Numbered from the stretch's first letter, positions 1 through 31,379 are shown. The stretch: 64,000 nucleotides of DNA from Mesorhabditis belari (GCA_958450365.1 CAUEEP010000936.1:1611001-1675000); one strand, 5' to 3'. Numbers and translations are program-made. Notes: generated by a model not told the origin, from the sequence alone.

Positions 1-57
1 TAACATACAATATGAACTTATTTTAAGCTCAATCTGAGAAAAGTTTGTATAATTTAG

Positions 58-731
58 ATTCCTGTCAACGAATGGTGGAAGCAGTTTGTTCCAATGCTAG
101 AGGAAGATGTGCTAATTGGTAATTATCTGCTTAATACGTTTAAAGTTTCATTTAGAAATTGCAAACAATTTTTACGAGCTTTGCGCCACGAAATGCAAGT
201 ATAAGCTGAAAATTCTCAAACACGAGTGCTTTATAACTCTGGGCTATTAATAGGATTGTTTAGTTTTCTCTGTATGCGCAAACTTCCTACCAGAACAGTG
301 ATGGTTCCATTGAAAAGCCAGACTCACAATGACAAGCGAGCCCTGTTCAACCAGACACAGTAAGTTCTTTGTTTTGTGTAAAAACAGAAAATCTTTCTCG
401 AGCAGCTCGCTGCTGGGTGGTTGCTACGTTTCTTCTGAAGTAATCGCGGATGATGAAAAGGTATTTATCAACTATGGATTTGTGCACCTATTTAACTTGA
501 CGACTCTAGATAAATTTAAAAGAATACTTTAGACCTCAGAATCAAATTCGGACACTGATGATTTGACAAGCAGTGCACAAGCTCCTCCACTGAGTCCGTC
601 TGATGGTGGTTTTGTCAGGTTGGTAATTTTGCACTTTAACATAGAAAACTTTGATTCGTTTCAAATGAAAGCTTTTTAGTGCTTCGAGTGACGATGACGA
701 TGGAATTGTAGTCAAGAAGCCACGCCTTTAG
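58..731 (+). CDS. 3' exons of an unrecognised gene with an acidic, NLS-like C-terminus
   Basis: I read five exons: 58-118, 299-359, 388-460, 533-618 and 680-731. All are joined in phase by short GT-AG introns, and the gene ends at TAG 729-731. The 5' part lies outside the window. The last two exons encode a low-complexity serine/aspartate-rich tail (TSESNSDTDD, then ASSDDDD) followed by KKPRL at the very end, which resembles a basic nuclear localisation signal after an acidic stretch. Upstream residues include NEWWKQFVPMLEED. I do not recognise the family; a nuclear role is inferred only from tail composition. The acceptor at 299 was chosen over one at 294 because only it keeps phase with the previous exon. 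Confidence 0.6.
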
Positions 732-1029
732 TGAACTGCATTCAAGTTGCTTTCATATCAAGTAATATTGCGTCTTTATTTTAATTTTTAATGTCTGTTT
801 TAATGCTGTTAAGGTTTTAGTTTTAAGAATGCTAATTTCTAAATTTATGTTGAAATGTTGCACTTGTGTTTCACTAGGTATTTGCTGTTTCTTTGTTAGT
901 TAATTATAAATGTTGTTGGTTTTCGTTGATAGAGAAATTAAAAATCGATAGAAAAGCAGGAAAGTTAGAGAAAATCAGGCACGATTAAGCAGTAAGCTGT
1001 GAATTTTTGATCAATCCCTTTATTTAATT
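732..1029. other. Intergenic region between converging genes
   Basis: About 300 bp of AT-rich sequence separates two convergent gene ends. It presumably holds both 3' UTRs. No other feature is seen. Confidence 0.4.
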
Positions 1030-2183
1030 TCAGCAATTCTTGTTGGCGAAACAGCAATTGCAGTGTTTTCCCGAGACGAGCATGTCGTTGATTAGTGGCT
1101 GAAATTTTGAATGTGATGGCCATTACTAACAAGACGATCGGTACTTTTTTTTCTACATCTCTTCTTTCAAATTACCGTACCCCATTGAATTGTTTCTCTT
1201 CTTTGACAGCCAAACAACATTGATGACAATCACTGATTGGTTTCTCTTTTGTTCCATCACAAATCTCTTTCACTCTAGTGGAAACCGTCTTAAAATCGGT
1301 GAGCGATTGGGTGACACAAGCTGGAATTTGGGGATGCTTTTACCTTGAATTGAACTGGAATTGTTTTCTAAAATGCATCAAAATAGATGCTAGTGAGTAA
1401 ATAAATTCCAAAAAAGTAAAAATTTCAAATGCTTTCTAGTTGATGTGAAAATGGAAAAATGGGAAAAATTCAAGTTACAGTACTCACTCTGCATCATGCA
1501 CCCCGGTGGAAGAGCCTGGAAAACACAGATTGTTAGTGATCCTTTATCTTTTTCAGAGCCAAGACATTTGTTAAGATACCATATGCTTAAGAAGATTTTT
1601 ATATTGTGAATAGTTTTTAGAGTTTTAGACCATTTTCCAAATCAAACCAATACCCAAATCGCCTCGAGGCAAACGACGAAAAAGATGAAAAGTTTAAGCA
1701 TTTAATTTGGAATTGTAAAATAATATTTTTTGAAAGATTGGAATGGATTTTGAATGGAATTCTGTTTTGTGAGAGCTATGACAAAAAATCTTGAGAATTC
1801 GTAGACAAAATATTTTTTCTCAAACTTTGCGATGACGATTTGATGCGAAGTTTTGGAAGAAAAGAGAATTCTTTTTGTTTAATGATTAAGATTAAGTAAA
1901 TAAATTGATTTTATTTCCAAAATCAACCAGAAAGCACTTTCGGTCTGAATTTGGTGTGGAGTAGGCAAGCTGGAAATGAAAAGTTTTTGAAAACTAATTT
2001 TAGGCTACAGTAACCTTGGCTATCGTTTCTTATTAACCATTTAACCATCTTATTAACCATTAGAAACGAAATAAATAGTTTTCATGTTTCTTTCGACTTT
2101 CACTTGTTCACAACACCGTTTACAATTGGGGTCATTTGGAGTAGCTGGGGAATCACACGGTGAACTGCTTTTCCGAATGATAG
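1030..2183 (-). CDS. Cysteine-rich small protein, six exons, 5' end not located
   Basis: Minus-strand exons are 2104-2183, 1928-1969, 1488-1515, 1344-1367, 1181-1320 and 1030-1098. Every junction has a GT donor and AG acceptor and all codon phases agree; the stop is TGA 1030-1032. Two exons are only 28 and 24 bp. The product is about 126 residues with 15 cysteines, in pairs and clusters such as CKRCCEQ, DCHQCC and HCNCC. This pattern suggests a disulfide-bonded, secreted protein. No signal peptide was found because the first exon is not visible; upstream sequence is taken over by the duplicated block starting at 2365. I do not recognise the family. The donor at 1180 was chosen because the next possible donor puts a stop in the following exon. 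Confidence 0.6.
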
Positions 2184-2491
2184 CTGAAAATTTAAGAGCT
2201 TTAAATGAGTTTTTTTCATGAAAAGCAATAGACTAAAATATTTAATTCTCTGATAAGAGCTATCGGGCCAAACTTCAATCCAAGCCTTTCAATCATTCGT
2301 CTCCTAAAACATGTCCTTTTTTAAAAAAAACTACCATAAGCTTCTAATTTTATCGAATCTAATTCAAATGGACCTCGATTGACAGCTCCATGGCTTGCCT
2401 TGAGATCTAAAAGATAAATGATTATGATTAGAAAAGATTTGGGATGAAGAAATGTGAAGTTAGACTATAAATTGAAATATTCGGAGTTGAA

Positions 2492-2641
2492 ATGCGAGAG
2501 AATGACGAAACTTGGGAGGACGGATTTGTTGAAGCCGCATTTATTCCTCCAAACAACAATGATTATCGCGGCGAAAAAATAGACTACTCCTACGTTCTCT
2601 ACGCCGCGTTCAGTGTGTTAGAAAGGGACGACAAGTTTTAA
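2492..2641 (+). CDS. 49-residue acidic protein, intact copy
   Basis: ATG 2492-2494 to TAA 2639-2641, with an in-frame TAA just upstream of the start. The product begins MRENDETWEDGF and ends VLERDDKF; it is rich in D and E, with a central PPNNNDYRGEK stretch. It diverges from a ubiquitin-like first exon at 2365-2406. A second copy at 3053-3201 has lost one A in the CCAAACAACAA run and is frameshifted, and a third is cut off near 5485. Conservation of the reading frame between copies outside the indel is the main coding argument. It could instead be the first or last exon of a larger gene. Function unknown. Confidence 0.4.
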   Translation: MRENDETWEDGFVEAAFIPPNNNDYRGEKIDYSYVLYAAFSVLERDDKF

Positions 2642-2840
2642 ATAAAAGCCCAATAGTGAAAATGATCTTGGATCTTGGAAAGTGAGTTCCTGAAAATCAT
2701 AAAGCTTGCCAACATTTTCTTTGACCCTGTCTATATACGCCTCTAAATCATCCGTCTTATTGGGCTTGTTGAAGCATAATTGAGCGTCATCCAAACTCGA
2801 CTTGACGAGCGAAAATGGTGTTTTGTATGTTGCAATTGGT

Positions 2841-2975
2841 GCAATTTTTCCGTCAGTTTCCCGTCAAGAAGTTGCTTCTCTTCATAATATCACTCCTGAT
2901 ATTTTTCTTGAATTCCAAAATTCTCATGTGGTTTTCATAATTCTCGAGCGGAAGCCTAATTTAGTACTATCTTTC
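2841..2975 (+). pseudogene. Isolated copy of the third exon of the ubiquitin-like block
   Basis: The translation from about 2838 (IFPSVSRQEVASLHNITPD and following) is nearly identical to the minus-strand exon at 4758-4987. No flanking exons accompany it, so it looks like a displaced fragment. Confidence 0.5.
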
Positions 2976-3052
2976 TATCTCGATTTGAATAAGTGACCAT
3001 TTACGAGACATTTTCACTATTGAGCTTTATTTTTTTATTTAAATCATTTTAT

Positions 3053-3201
3053 TTAAAAGTTGTCGTCCCTTTCTAACACACTGAACGCGGCGTAGAGAAC
3101 GTAGGAGTAGTTTATTTTTTCGCCGCGATAATCATTGTTGTTGGAGGAATAAATTCGGCTTCAACAAATCCGTCCTCCCAAGTTTCGTCATCCTCTCGCA
3201 T
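3053..3201 (-). pseudogene. Frameshifted copy of the 49-residue acidic frame
   Basis: This inverted copy of 2492-2641 has ATG at 3199-3201, but one A is missing in the CCAACAACAA run, so the frame is lost mid-way. It diverges from the ubiquitin-like copy at 3287. Confidence 0.55.
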
Positions 3202-3286
3202 TTCAACTCCGAATATTTCAATTTATAGTCTAACTTCACATTTCTTCATCTCAAATCTTTTCTAATCATAATCATTTATCTTCTAG

Positions 3287-4111
3287 ATCTCAAGGCAAGC
3301 CAGGAGCTGTCAATCGAGGTCCGTTTGAAAGGTCACGAAGAGAATACGATTCGAATCACTGGATTCAATATTGATGCCGAGGTTTGTTTTTAATTCATTT
3401 AATTTTTAAACGCCTTTATTTAGGCAGAAATCGAGAAGTTGAAGGAAAAATCGGAATTCAAAATTCTGATTTTGGAGTCGATTCCAAGAATCTACAGTTT
3501 TTCTTCACTGGTGTTGAACTTGGTTTTCTTGGTACTTTGAAGGAGGCTAAAATAACAGGAAAGCACGATTGTGGTGGTAAGTTGAATTTTTTTGCATTTT
3601 GAACTGTCTAGGCAATGTTTTCAACTAAGTTTTATAGCTAGGATGTGTCAAAATTTATAACAAATCAAATTCGTGTCACTATTTTTGCGTGATTCGGCCA
3701 TGGTTTTCGACATCACTCTGTTAGATCTTTTACATTTGTGGCTAGGATGAAATTTTAAGTTATATTTTAGTTAACATTTAGACCTTGGCCTCAGTTTTTA
3801 ATTGAAAACATAACTTTAAAACATATATATTTTTTAAAATAAGCGGAAGTTCACTTCATTCATAACCAATTTGACTCTCTTTGGATTATCTATATAGCGT
3901 CTCGCGAAATTACCAACTTTGAGTAGGGTTTTTATTATGCATTAAAAAATACTTATATTTTAGAACGATACAAGAGATCGAAGTGAGTCAGCCAGACGAC
4001 TTGGCTAAGTACAAAGAAGCCGTCGTTCAAATGCTCGCCGTCTACTCCGTCTTGGATCTTGGCGATCATCATGATGACAATCTGATATTTACAACGCCTC
4101 ATCGCTCCTAA
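3287..4111 (+). pseudogene. Ubiquitin-like gene copy with disrupting indels
   Basis: Exons 3287-3381, 3424-3576 and 3964-4111 (TAA 4109-4111). Compared with the intact minus-strand copy, the start ATG is lost by one deleted base (GCCAGGAGC for GCCATGGAGC), and exon 2 has about eight extra bases after KLKEKS that shift the frame before DSKNLQFFFTGVEL. Exon 3 encodes EIEVSQPDDLAKYKEA and ends DDNLIFTTPHRS. The alignment suggests the family's full structure runs across all three exons, with the last ubiquitin-like strand near the exon 2/3 junction. The indels could in principle be sequencing errors. Confidence 0.6.
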
Positions 4112-4287
4112 ATTCAAAATTTCGTTTTTACATTATTATTTCTTTATTATACATATGCTTTATTCAGGGGCAAATAAAAGGAAATCAAAGAATGATGGAT
4201 GCACATAATATATTGACATAATAGAAAACCCAAAAAGCACGGTAAAACTACAAATAGAAAACACAAATTCAAAAAGATTTTAATTGG

Positions 4288-4987
4288 TTATGAATGAAGT
4301 GAACTTCCGCTTCGATTCCGAGTGCATGTAAAAATTTTTAGACGAACAACTCCTTCAAATCGGGGCCTTGGCGGGTAGCAAATAAAATTTTCGATTGAAG
4401 TATTTGACGAAGAGGAATTGAGCTGTGCTTCTAGAATAAATACAGTAATATATGCTAGTCTTGTTACTAAATGTATAGAGGAAAATCTAAACCGCCCTCT
4501 AATACAAAATATAGCATAGCTAAGAAAACTTACGACGAATGCTATCCCGGGCACCAACTTCGTGATGTGTTTTGATGAAATATTTGATCGTTTCTCCTTT
4601 CCTTGTGAGAAGACAGATGATTTTGTTGCGGCTGCCAACAGGATGCTCCGCAAAATTGATGGTTGCTTCGCTGCCGAAGATTCTTTCAAAATAAATTTTT
4701 GCCGAACCTAAACAAAGAATCTCCGTACTTTCTTATTTGCTTTCTCCAAAAACTCACTTGAATTTGCTCCGGAAATTGATCTAAGTAGGTTGCAATCTTT
4801 TTCTGCAACCAAATTAGGCTTCCGCTCGAGAATTATGAAAAACACATGAGGATTTTGGAATTCAAGAAAAATATCAGGAGTGATATTATGAAGAGAAGCA
4901 ACTTCTTGACGGGAAACTGACGGAAAAATTGCTTCTTTGTACTTAGCCAAGTCATCTGGCTGACTCACTTCGATCTCTTGTATCGTT
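4288..4987 (-). CDS. Downstream exons of the ubiquitin-like block, product unrecognised
   Basis: Minus-strand exons are 4758-4987, 4534-4707 and about 4288-4440 (or from 4476), joined in phase; the last stop is TAA 4288-4290. The product reads SQPDDLAKYKEAIF, then SRQEVASLHNITPDIFLEF, then a basic region (SRNKIICLLTRKGETIKYF followed by IKTHHEVG), ending RNRSGSSLHS. It lies directly after the ubiquitin-like exons 5054-5347, but those end in an in-frame TAG, so it is unclear whether the two are still one transcript. A deletion between two ATAAC direct repeats seems to have removed the original exon 2 donor. The GETIKYFIKTH segment vaguely recalls the beta3 strand of phosphotransferases; this is only an impression. 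Confidence 0.45.
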
Positions 4988-5053
4988 CTAAAATATAAGC
5001 ATTTTTTAATGCATAATAAAAACCCTACTCAAAGTTGGTAATTTCGCGAGACG

Positions 5054-5347
5054 CTATATAGATAATCCAAAGAGAGTCAAATTGGTTATTTTAGCCTCCT
5101 TCAAAGTACCAAGAAAACCAAGTTCAACACCAGTGAAGAAAAACTGTAGATTCTTGGAATCGACTCCAGAAATCAGAACCGATTTTTCCTTCAACCTCTC
5201 GATTTCTGCCTAAATAAAGGCGTTTAAAAATTAAATGAATTAAAAACAAACCTCGGCATCAATATTGAATCCAGTGATTCGAATCGTATTCTCTTCGTGA
5301 CCTTTCAAACGGACCTCGATTGACAGCTCCATGGCTTGCCTTGAGAT
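5054..5347 (-). CDS. Ubiquitin-like protein, 78 residues, two exons
   Basis: CDS is complement of 5252-5332 joined to 5054-5209, TAG at 5054-5056; exon 1 extends 5' to the acceptor at 5347. Length (78) is close to ubiquitin (76), and the order of elements fits a beta-grasp fold: a first strand ELSIEVRLKG, second strand NTIRITGF, helix DAEAEIERLKEKS, third strand KNLQFFFTGVEL (compare QRLIFAGKQL of ubiquitin), then GTLKEAKI and a last hydrophobic strand LTLFGLSI. There is no C-terminal diglycine, so conjugation is not expected. The C-terminus may have been created by the deletion described for 4288-4987. Identification rests on fold pattern by eye, not on a search. Confidence 0.55.
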
Positions 5348-5399
5348 CTAAAAGATAAATGATTATGATTAGAAAAGATTTGAGATGAAGAAATGTGAA

Positions 5400-5674
5400 G
5401 TTAGACTATAAATTGAAATATTCGGAGTTGAAATGCGAGAGAATGACGAAACTTGGGAGGACGGATTTGTTGAAGCCGAATTTATTCAAAAAAAAAAATT
5501 CAACTTACCACCACAATCGTGCTTTCCTCTGTTATTTTAGCCTCATTCAAAGTACCAAGAAAACCAAGTTCAACGCCAGTGAAGAAAAACTGTAGATTCT
5601 TGGAATCGACTCCAAAATCAGAATTTTGAATTCTGAATCGATTTTTCCTTCAACTTCTCGATTTCTGCCTAAAT
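5400..5674. pseudogene. Truncated remnants of the ubiquitin-like block
   Basis: At 5400-5485 (+) the start of the 49-residue frame is repeated and breaks off at an A-run. It runs directly into 5495-5674 (-), a copy of ubiquitin-like exon 2 with inserted bases and no partner exons. The junction with the fold-back repeat at about 5705 is abrupt. Confidence 0.55.
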
Positions 5675-5699
5675 AAAGGCGTTTAAAAATTAAATGAAT

Positions 5700-6288
5700 T
5701 AAAAACCTTTTTTTGCTGGAAAAGGCCATAGAGCTTCAAACATATTTTCACATAGGGCAATCGTACTACGCAACTTAACGCTTTTTAGCAGTTTTTGCCT
5801 TTTAGCCCAAATTTGACGTGTCAGCGAGGTCTAATTTGTCGAAATTCGAGATCTTCGCATACGATTCCCCTATCTGAAAACACTTTTGAAGCTCTACGGC
5901 CTTTCCTAAGGCCTTTTCCAGCGAAAAAAGGTGTGCTTTTGTCCCACCACCCAGACTAATGCATTGATTGATTCGTTTTGCTTCAACTTTTGCATTTTGA
6001 GTGCTTTTTTGCGACTTTTGAATTACCGTAAATACTGTAATAGTACCCGACCGCCATAATGAGTTGCGGAGTGTTGCGTAGTCTAGCTTTGAACGCGTTT
6101 TTCTCGACACTGGTTTATGCTACAATGGGGTTTATGCTATCAAAAAATAGCTGAAATTCAGGGCTATTTTTTTGATACCAAAGACGCATTTTTTGGAAGT
6201 ACGGGTGCTTTGCAAAAAATGAAATACTAAAAAACCTTTTCGACTACGCGACTGTACGAGGTGGGGTACTATTACAGTATTTACGGTA
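5700..6288. repeat. Fold-back repeat relic followed by a TACCGTAAATACTG MITE
   Basis: Sequence 5705-5960 matches the GTGGGACAAATGCGACC fold-back family also present at 8840-9065 and 51209-51488. Positions 6023-6288 form a MITE whose ends are inverted repeats TACCGTAAATACTGTAATAG and its complement; related copies lie at 16264-16695 and 26876-27336. No coding capacity is seen. Confidence 0.65.
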
Positions 6289-6895
6289 GGTATCTGCTTA
6301 TGAGGGAAAAGGGAATCAGGAATCAGGCTTGACTTATTGTTAGTTAGCTTTGCTGTAAGTCTGGCTCTGGCCTGTTCTAGCTTACAAGTCATAGATCTCT
6401 AGTTATGAACTTTCGGATCCCTATGAGCCGCTGCATAAAGCGTTTTCTAAAATGTGTCAACTTTCGACAAATACCATAATCCTGTCGGTTCTAGCCAATT
6501 TATTTGGATTCTGTGGGAGTTCACAAAGGATAAGGATCAAAAGGATCAAAAGATATAAAAGGAAGATAGCCTCTAGGGCAAGATTACGGTAGTCAAAAAG
6601 TTGATTTTAGAAAGCTTTAGCCGAGAGCCTTTTAGCCGAGAGAACTCTATGATAAGATTCTATACCACGCTCCGACTACCGTACCTTGCCAGTTTATTTC
6701 ATTTTGTTTCCTTTTCATTTTCGAGAAAAGAGTTGCGACTTTCTGGTAACTTTCTCTGCTATCTATCTCTGCTGCTGCTAGTGGCGCACAATTACTCGCA
6801 CTCAGTTCAAATTCACATTTTGAACTTTGATCTCTAATCAAAATTCATTGTTTTCTAGTAAAAATGAGCTAGATTTTGGAAAGAATAAATAAAAA

Positions 6896-7178
6896 GGTCC
6901 AATACGGTTCCAATACGGTTCCAATACGGTTCCAGACGGCCAACAGGGTCCCAGAGGGTTCCAATACGGTTCCAATACGGTTCCTATTTTGATCTAATAC
7001 GGTTCCAATACGGTTCCTATTTTGATCTAATACGGTTCCAATACGGTTCCATGACGGTGCCAACACGGTTCCATGACGGTTCCAATACGGTTCCAATACG
7101 GTTCCAATACGGTTCCAATACGGTTCCTATTTTGATCTAATACGGTTCCAATACGGTTCCTAATACGGTTCCTAAATA
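6896..7178. repeat. Tandem repeat of GGTTCCAATAC
   Basis: Short 11-bp units of GGTTCCAATAC type, interspersed with TATTTTGATCTAATAC variants. The minus-strand frame through it is repeat-encoded (NRIGTVL units) and is not a gene. Confidence 0.9.
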
Positions 7179-7685
7179 AAGCTGCTTTTCTTTGATTTTG
7201 AGCCATTGAAACTAGTTACAAAAACCAGAAAATCATGATTCCACCGCAGGAAACGCGTGTCGCCACTTTACAGCACTCTAGCAAAAGTTTAGAAACTTTT
7301 CTGATCAAATCCAGAAAACACATTGCAGGAGAAATATTCAAATTGATAATAAAAAAAAGAATTTGGTCGATTGATTGACTCTTCGCTAAGCTAGAGAATC
7401 TAAACTGAATGCGGGTAATTGTGCGCCACCCTGTATTTGGTGTTCTGTTAACTTTTTCTTCGTTTATTCGTCTCCTATAAAGTTTCTACTAATCATATGC
7501 AGGGAATCATATGCAATTAATACAATTGGAATTGTAAACAGCCATGGGCTGTTTGTGAAGAGGGTTTTGTGCTGTCAGAGGTGATGTCTGAAGCGGTGGA
7601 ACCATGTTGTAGACATGGGCACTATAAACTATAAAAATGACAAACTGCCAGCTACAAACGCTTTGAACTTGCTTCAAATCTGCCG

Positions 7686-7939
7686 GATTGACATGGTCTA
7701 TAGCTCAAAAGATAGAGAATCTCAAGAGCTTTCGAATGAACTAAAGTACGCCTAAAAAGAGCAATCCTAAAGTAAGTTACAGTGGTTTGCAGTCGACCGG
7801 ACCTTACTCGCGCCTAGTTGAAGCGATCAAGGACTACAAACCACTGTAACTTTCTTTAGCATTGATATTTTTCGGTGTGCTTTGGTCCATTCGAAAGCTC
7901 TTGAAATTCTCTATCTTTTGAGCTATAGATCATGTCAAT
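7686..7939. repeat. Fold-back palindrome
   Basis: Two arms of about 110 bp (for example AGCTCAAAAGATAGAGAAT at 7702-7720 and its complement near 7913) flank a short spacer. Probably a fold-back MITE. Confidence 0.6.
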
Positions 7940-8837
7940 CAGTACGGGAAAACCGCGTTAAACTCTATATTCCAACACCTACACTGGCTATAAGCCAGGC
8001 TAGCAGCCAAGTTTGATTTCTCCCGGGAAACCGTTTTTTTAAACATCACCAATTTTAAACAGCTAACAATAAGCTTGGATCTTTGAGATCAGTTTCATTA
8101 TGCACAAATTTTACCCCGCATTCTCGAATCAGCTGTAAAAATAGAGTCTATCGGAATTCTCATGAAGCCAAACGTAAATGGGAAAGGCTCAGGGAGGGGC
8201 GGGGTCTTTTTTGATGATGGGAGGGGATAGCCAGGGTAGAATATTCTCCTTTTTCCTCAAACATTTCCCCAAAAGCTTATCGTCGTGAATATTTTCAGCA
8301 TTTCCATGTTTAGGATGTACACTCGATCATTTCAACTTTTTTGTTTATCTTTTGAATGAATCCATTTCTGAATCCATTTCTCGAGGATTACATTTTTGCG
8401 ATCACTGTTTTTGACATGCAATTTCCCAGAGGTTTCTTCAGGGAGAAATTCTGAATAATAGAAAACTAAAAACATTTGACAAACGTTTATTAGAAAACAT
8501 TGATTCTAGCTTTTAAGAATATTTAGTTTAACGAATTTACAGCTTATAGAGATCAGCTTATTATTTAAGTGGATTGGTTTTTCACCTGCACAATATCTCT
8601 TTAGATGTTCTTTGTAGAGTGTGTTCCTCGCGAGTAATGCGTTTTTTAAAACGCACACTTGGGAAAAAATTACCGTACTTTTTGCAGAATTATTGCAAAA
8701 AATGACGCAAAAATTATTGCAAAAAAATGACGAGCCCCGCATTATATACGACACTTTTTAAAGATACTCAGCCGTTTAACTGATTTGGTGGGAAATTCCC
8801 CTTCCAATGTAAAAAATGATTTTTTTTTTGAAAAACC

Positions 8838-9065
8838 TGGGGAGTGGGACAAATGCGACCTTTTTTTGCGCACCTGGACATTTGCGCACCTTTTTTTGCT
8901 GGAAAAGGCCTTAGGAAAGGTCGTAGAGCTTCAAAAATGTTTTCATAGAAGGGAATCGTATGCGTAGATTCAGAATTTTGACAAATCAGACCTCGCTGAC
9001 ACGGCAAATTCGGGCTAAAAGGCAAAAACTGCGGAAAAGCGTTAAGTTGCGTAGTTTTTGCCTTT
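8838..9065. repeat. Relic of the GTGGGACAAATGCGACC fold-back family
   Basis: Matches one arm of 51209-51488, including CTGGAAAAGGCC and AGAATTTTGACAAATCAGAC. The right arm is replaced by other sequence. No gene seen in the surrounding 7940-9570. Confidence 0.6.
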
Positions 9066-9569
9066 TATTCTAAGGAACATTTATTCATTCTTCAACTCGA
9101 ATAAAGATATTTAGCTTTTAATATTGGTTTTTAGGTATTGATTAGACTTTGGATTTGATTTAAAAATAAGAAATTATGAGATCTTAAGTAAAGGAATCAA
9201 TTTTTAGATACTCTGGAGTTCCGAATTTCAAAAATCAGACTAGATTGAGCCGATAAACTCTATCAAGTTTAGTTAGCTGTATTTGAAACTAAAGCTTTTA
9301 AAACTAAAGCTTTTCACTAAAGCTTATAAGCCTAATAATAAAGATATTTTCTTCTCAAATTTAGTTACCTTTCTTGAAAAGATGATGTAAAAGACTAAAT
9401 TTAAAATCTAAATACGTTTTGACAAGGGCTGGGTTGAGAAAATGCTGATTTTGACCAAAAATAGTCCCTTAGACTGTAGATTTTAGATTAAAATTTGCGT
9501 GTTTAGTTTAAATTTGCGTGTTTCCCATTACTTGTTCTTTCTTGGGGATTTCTTTTTTAAGGTGAAATC

Positions 9570-11140
9570 TTAAGCTTGAATGAGTCCTTGCCCTTCCTTT
9601 CCCCCTTTTCCCTTCCTTCCCCATTCTTTTCCCATTCAATTCTCAAGCCGAACACATCACAGCAATTTCTTCTATTTTTTCTTCTATTTTGTCGTTTTTC
9701 TCTTTTTACGAAACGAATTATCTTCTTCTTTTCCCTCTTTTCCCCCATTTTTTTTTCCTCTTCTCTCAATCCATTTCCGCTTTCTTTCAAACATATGGCC
9801 GACTGGCTTTTTAAACGTCCGGAAAATATCATAAAACAAAAAAAACATTGAAAAATTGGAACACTTTATTGATTGTTTGGAATTTTCTTTTAAATAAAAG
9901 CCAGGTCAATGCTTGAATTGGGTTTAACAATTTGGTTCAAGCTTAGGCTCTATTTGAGCCTGAAAGCTTAGGCTTTATTTGAGCCTGAAAGCTTAGGCTT
10001 TATTTGAGCCTGAAAGCTCAGGCTCTATTTGAGCCTGAGCACCTGGCCAATGGCCCGACTCTAAGCTTGGGTTTAGTTTAAACTGGCACAAGTGTATAAC
10101 AATGCTACCCAAGCCAGATTCTAGAGTCGGGTCTAACTGATTCCAGTCAGACCCTAGAGTCGGGTCTAACTGATCTGGCTGACAAAGCTAGGCTTGTGCC
10201 TGGCTTTGTCCTGATCTAGCTCTAAAATAAGGCCAGGTCATGCCAGTGTGCCAGGCCTTAGCCGAACCAGGATCCTCCCTACACTCACTCAAAGTTCCAT
10301 GCCAAGCCAGGGCCTGGGTTTACCAATGCATTTAGCAAGTTTGGATTTAGCTAAATTCTTCTCAGAGAATGTTTAGGATCTCCGAAAAGCCTAATAATAA
10401 GGATATTTTCTTCTGGAGCTCCGAAAAACACTTATAGCTCTGCTCTGAATAAAGATCTATCTATAAAGATATAAAAAACTAATCACAGATTCGAACTCCA
10501 ACATTTCTGGCTACAAAATGAGCCGAAATTTAGCCAATTTTGAGCACATGAACATTAAGGAAGAACATGAGGCTGTGGTGGCATCAGAAATTCTGTCTAC
10601 AAGAAAGAAATCAATTTTGGTAGATTTAGCATTTAGAATTTAGGATTTAGCAATGCTGAATTATTAAATGCTAAATAAAATTGCTAAATGCTAATCTGTT
10701 CAGCAAAATTACTAGATGATAAATGGAAAGTGCTATATGGGAAATGCTATATGGTAAATGATAAATAGTTTAGTGAACCCAGGCCGAATTCAGGTCTAAT
10801 GTGGTCGTGATTTGACCTGATTTGACCTAGCCATGACTTTTGACTTCTGGAATAGTCCTGACTATGAACCAGACATTTCTAGACAACCTTTCTATATTTC
10901 TAGTCAACTGAATGTTATGTCAAAGTTGTCATTGATTGTTTATTGTTTTTCGACTTCATTCAATACTTCGATTCATCCACCAATTCCACTTCCAGCAGCC
11001 ATCCAATTCCTCCCCTCTTCACTTCACTTCCCTTTTCACGCGTGCTCCACATTTCTGTGTGGATTTCGCGTGTTCATCCATTCAAACTGCTGTCTTTTCT
11101 CCAGAAAACGGGGCCTCTCGTTGCCCTTTTTTCCACCCAA
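9570..11140. other. Gene-free stretch upstream of the channel gene
   Basis: Holds a pyrimidine-rich block (9588-9770), a tandem repeat of about 29 bp with AGCTTAGGCTNTATTTGAGC units (9945-10040), CTAGAGTCGGGTCTAACTGA repeats (10120-10180) and TTTAGCAATGCTAAAT-like short repeats (10620-10770). The last 300 bp probably include promoter and 5' UTR of the gene starting at 11141. No exon recognised. Confidence 0.4.
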
Positions 11141-31081
<19,941 letters not shown>

Positions 31082-31379
31082 GGGGGAAATCAAGCTCCTT
31101 CTTTTATCAAATTCTCTTTAATTCATCATTTTTATACGGGTTATCCACATAAAAATTGATCTCTCCAAATTTTTTCATCTCTTTTTCATCATCTTCCATA
31201 TCAAAAATGTTCTCAAATTTGAATATTCAATAAAATTTTATTTTGAAAGATCAACAAAGCAACAGATTTCTCTCAAATAATAAAAAGATCAAAAAACGAA
31301 AAGCAACAGGTCAATTCAAAACTAAGGATTGGTAAGGATTGGTTCAAAAATAGGCCAAAACATTTTTACGAAAGAGGAA

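Larger units (their letters stand above)
2365..5674. repeat. Inverted-duplication cluster of a ubiquitin-like gene and its divergent neighbour
   Basis: One block occurs several times in opposite orientations. Ubiquitin-like first exon: 2365-2406 (-), 3287-3381 (+), 5252-5347 (-). Second exon: 3424-3576 (+), 5054-5209 (-), 5495-5674 (-). The facing 49-codon frame: 2492-2641 (+), 3053-3201 (-), start only near 5432 (+). Third-exon sequence: about 2841-2975 (+) and 4758-4987 (-). In each copy the 49-codon frame and the ubiquitin-like exon diverge from a gap of roughly 85 bp. Only some copies keep their frames, so this looks like recent palindromic and tandem duplication followed by decay. An assembly error could mimic it. 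Confidence 0.75.

Noticed and set aside
6869..7096. 75-codon minus-strand frame of RNRIGTVL repeats
   Set aside because: Product of the GGTTCCAATAC tandem repeat.
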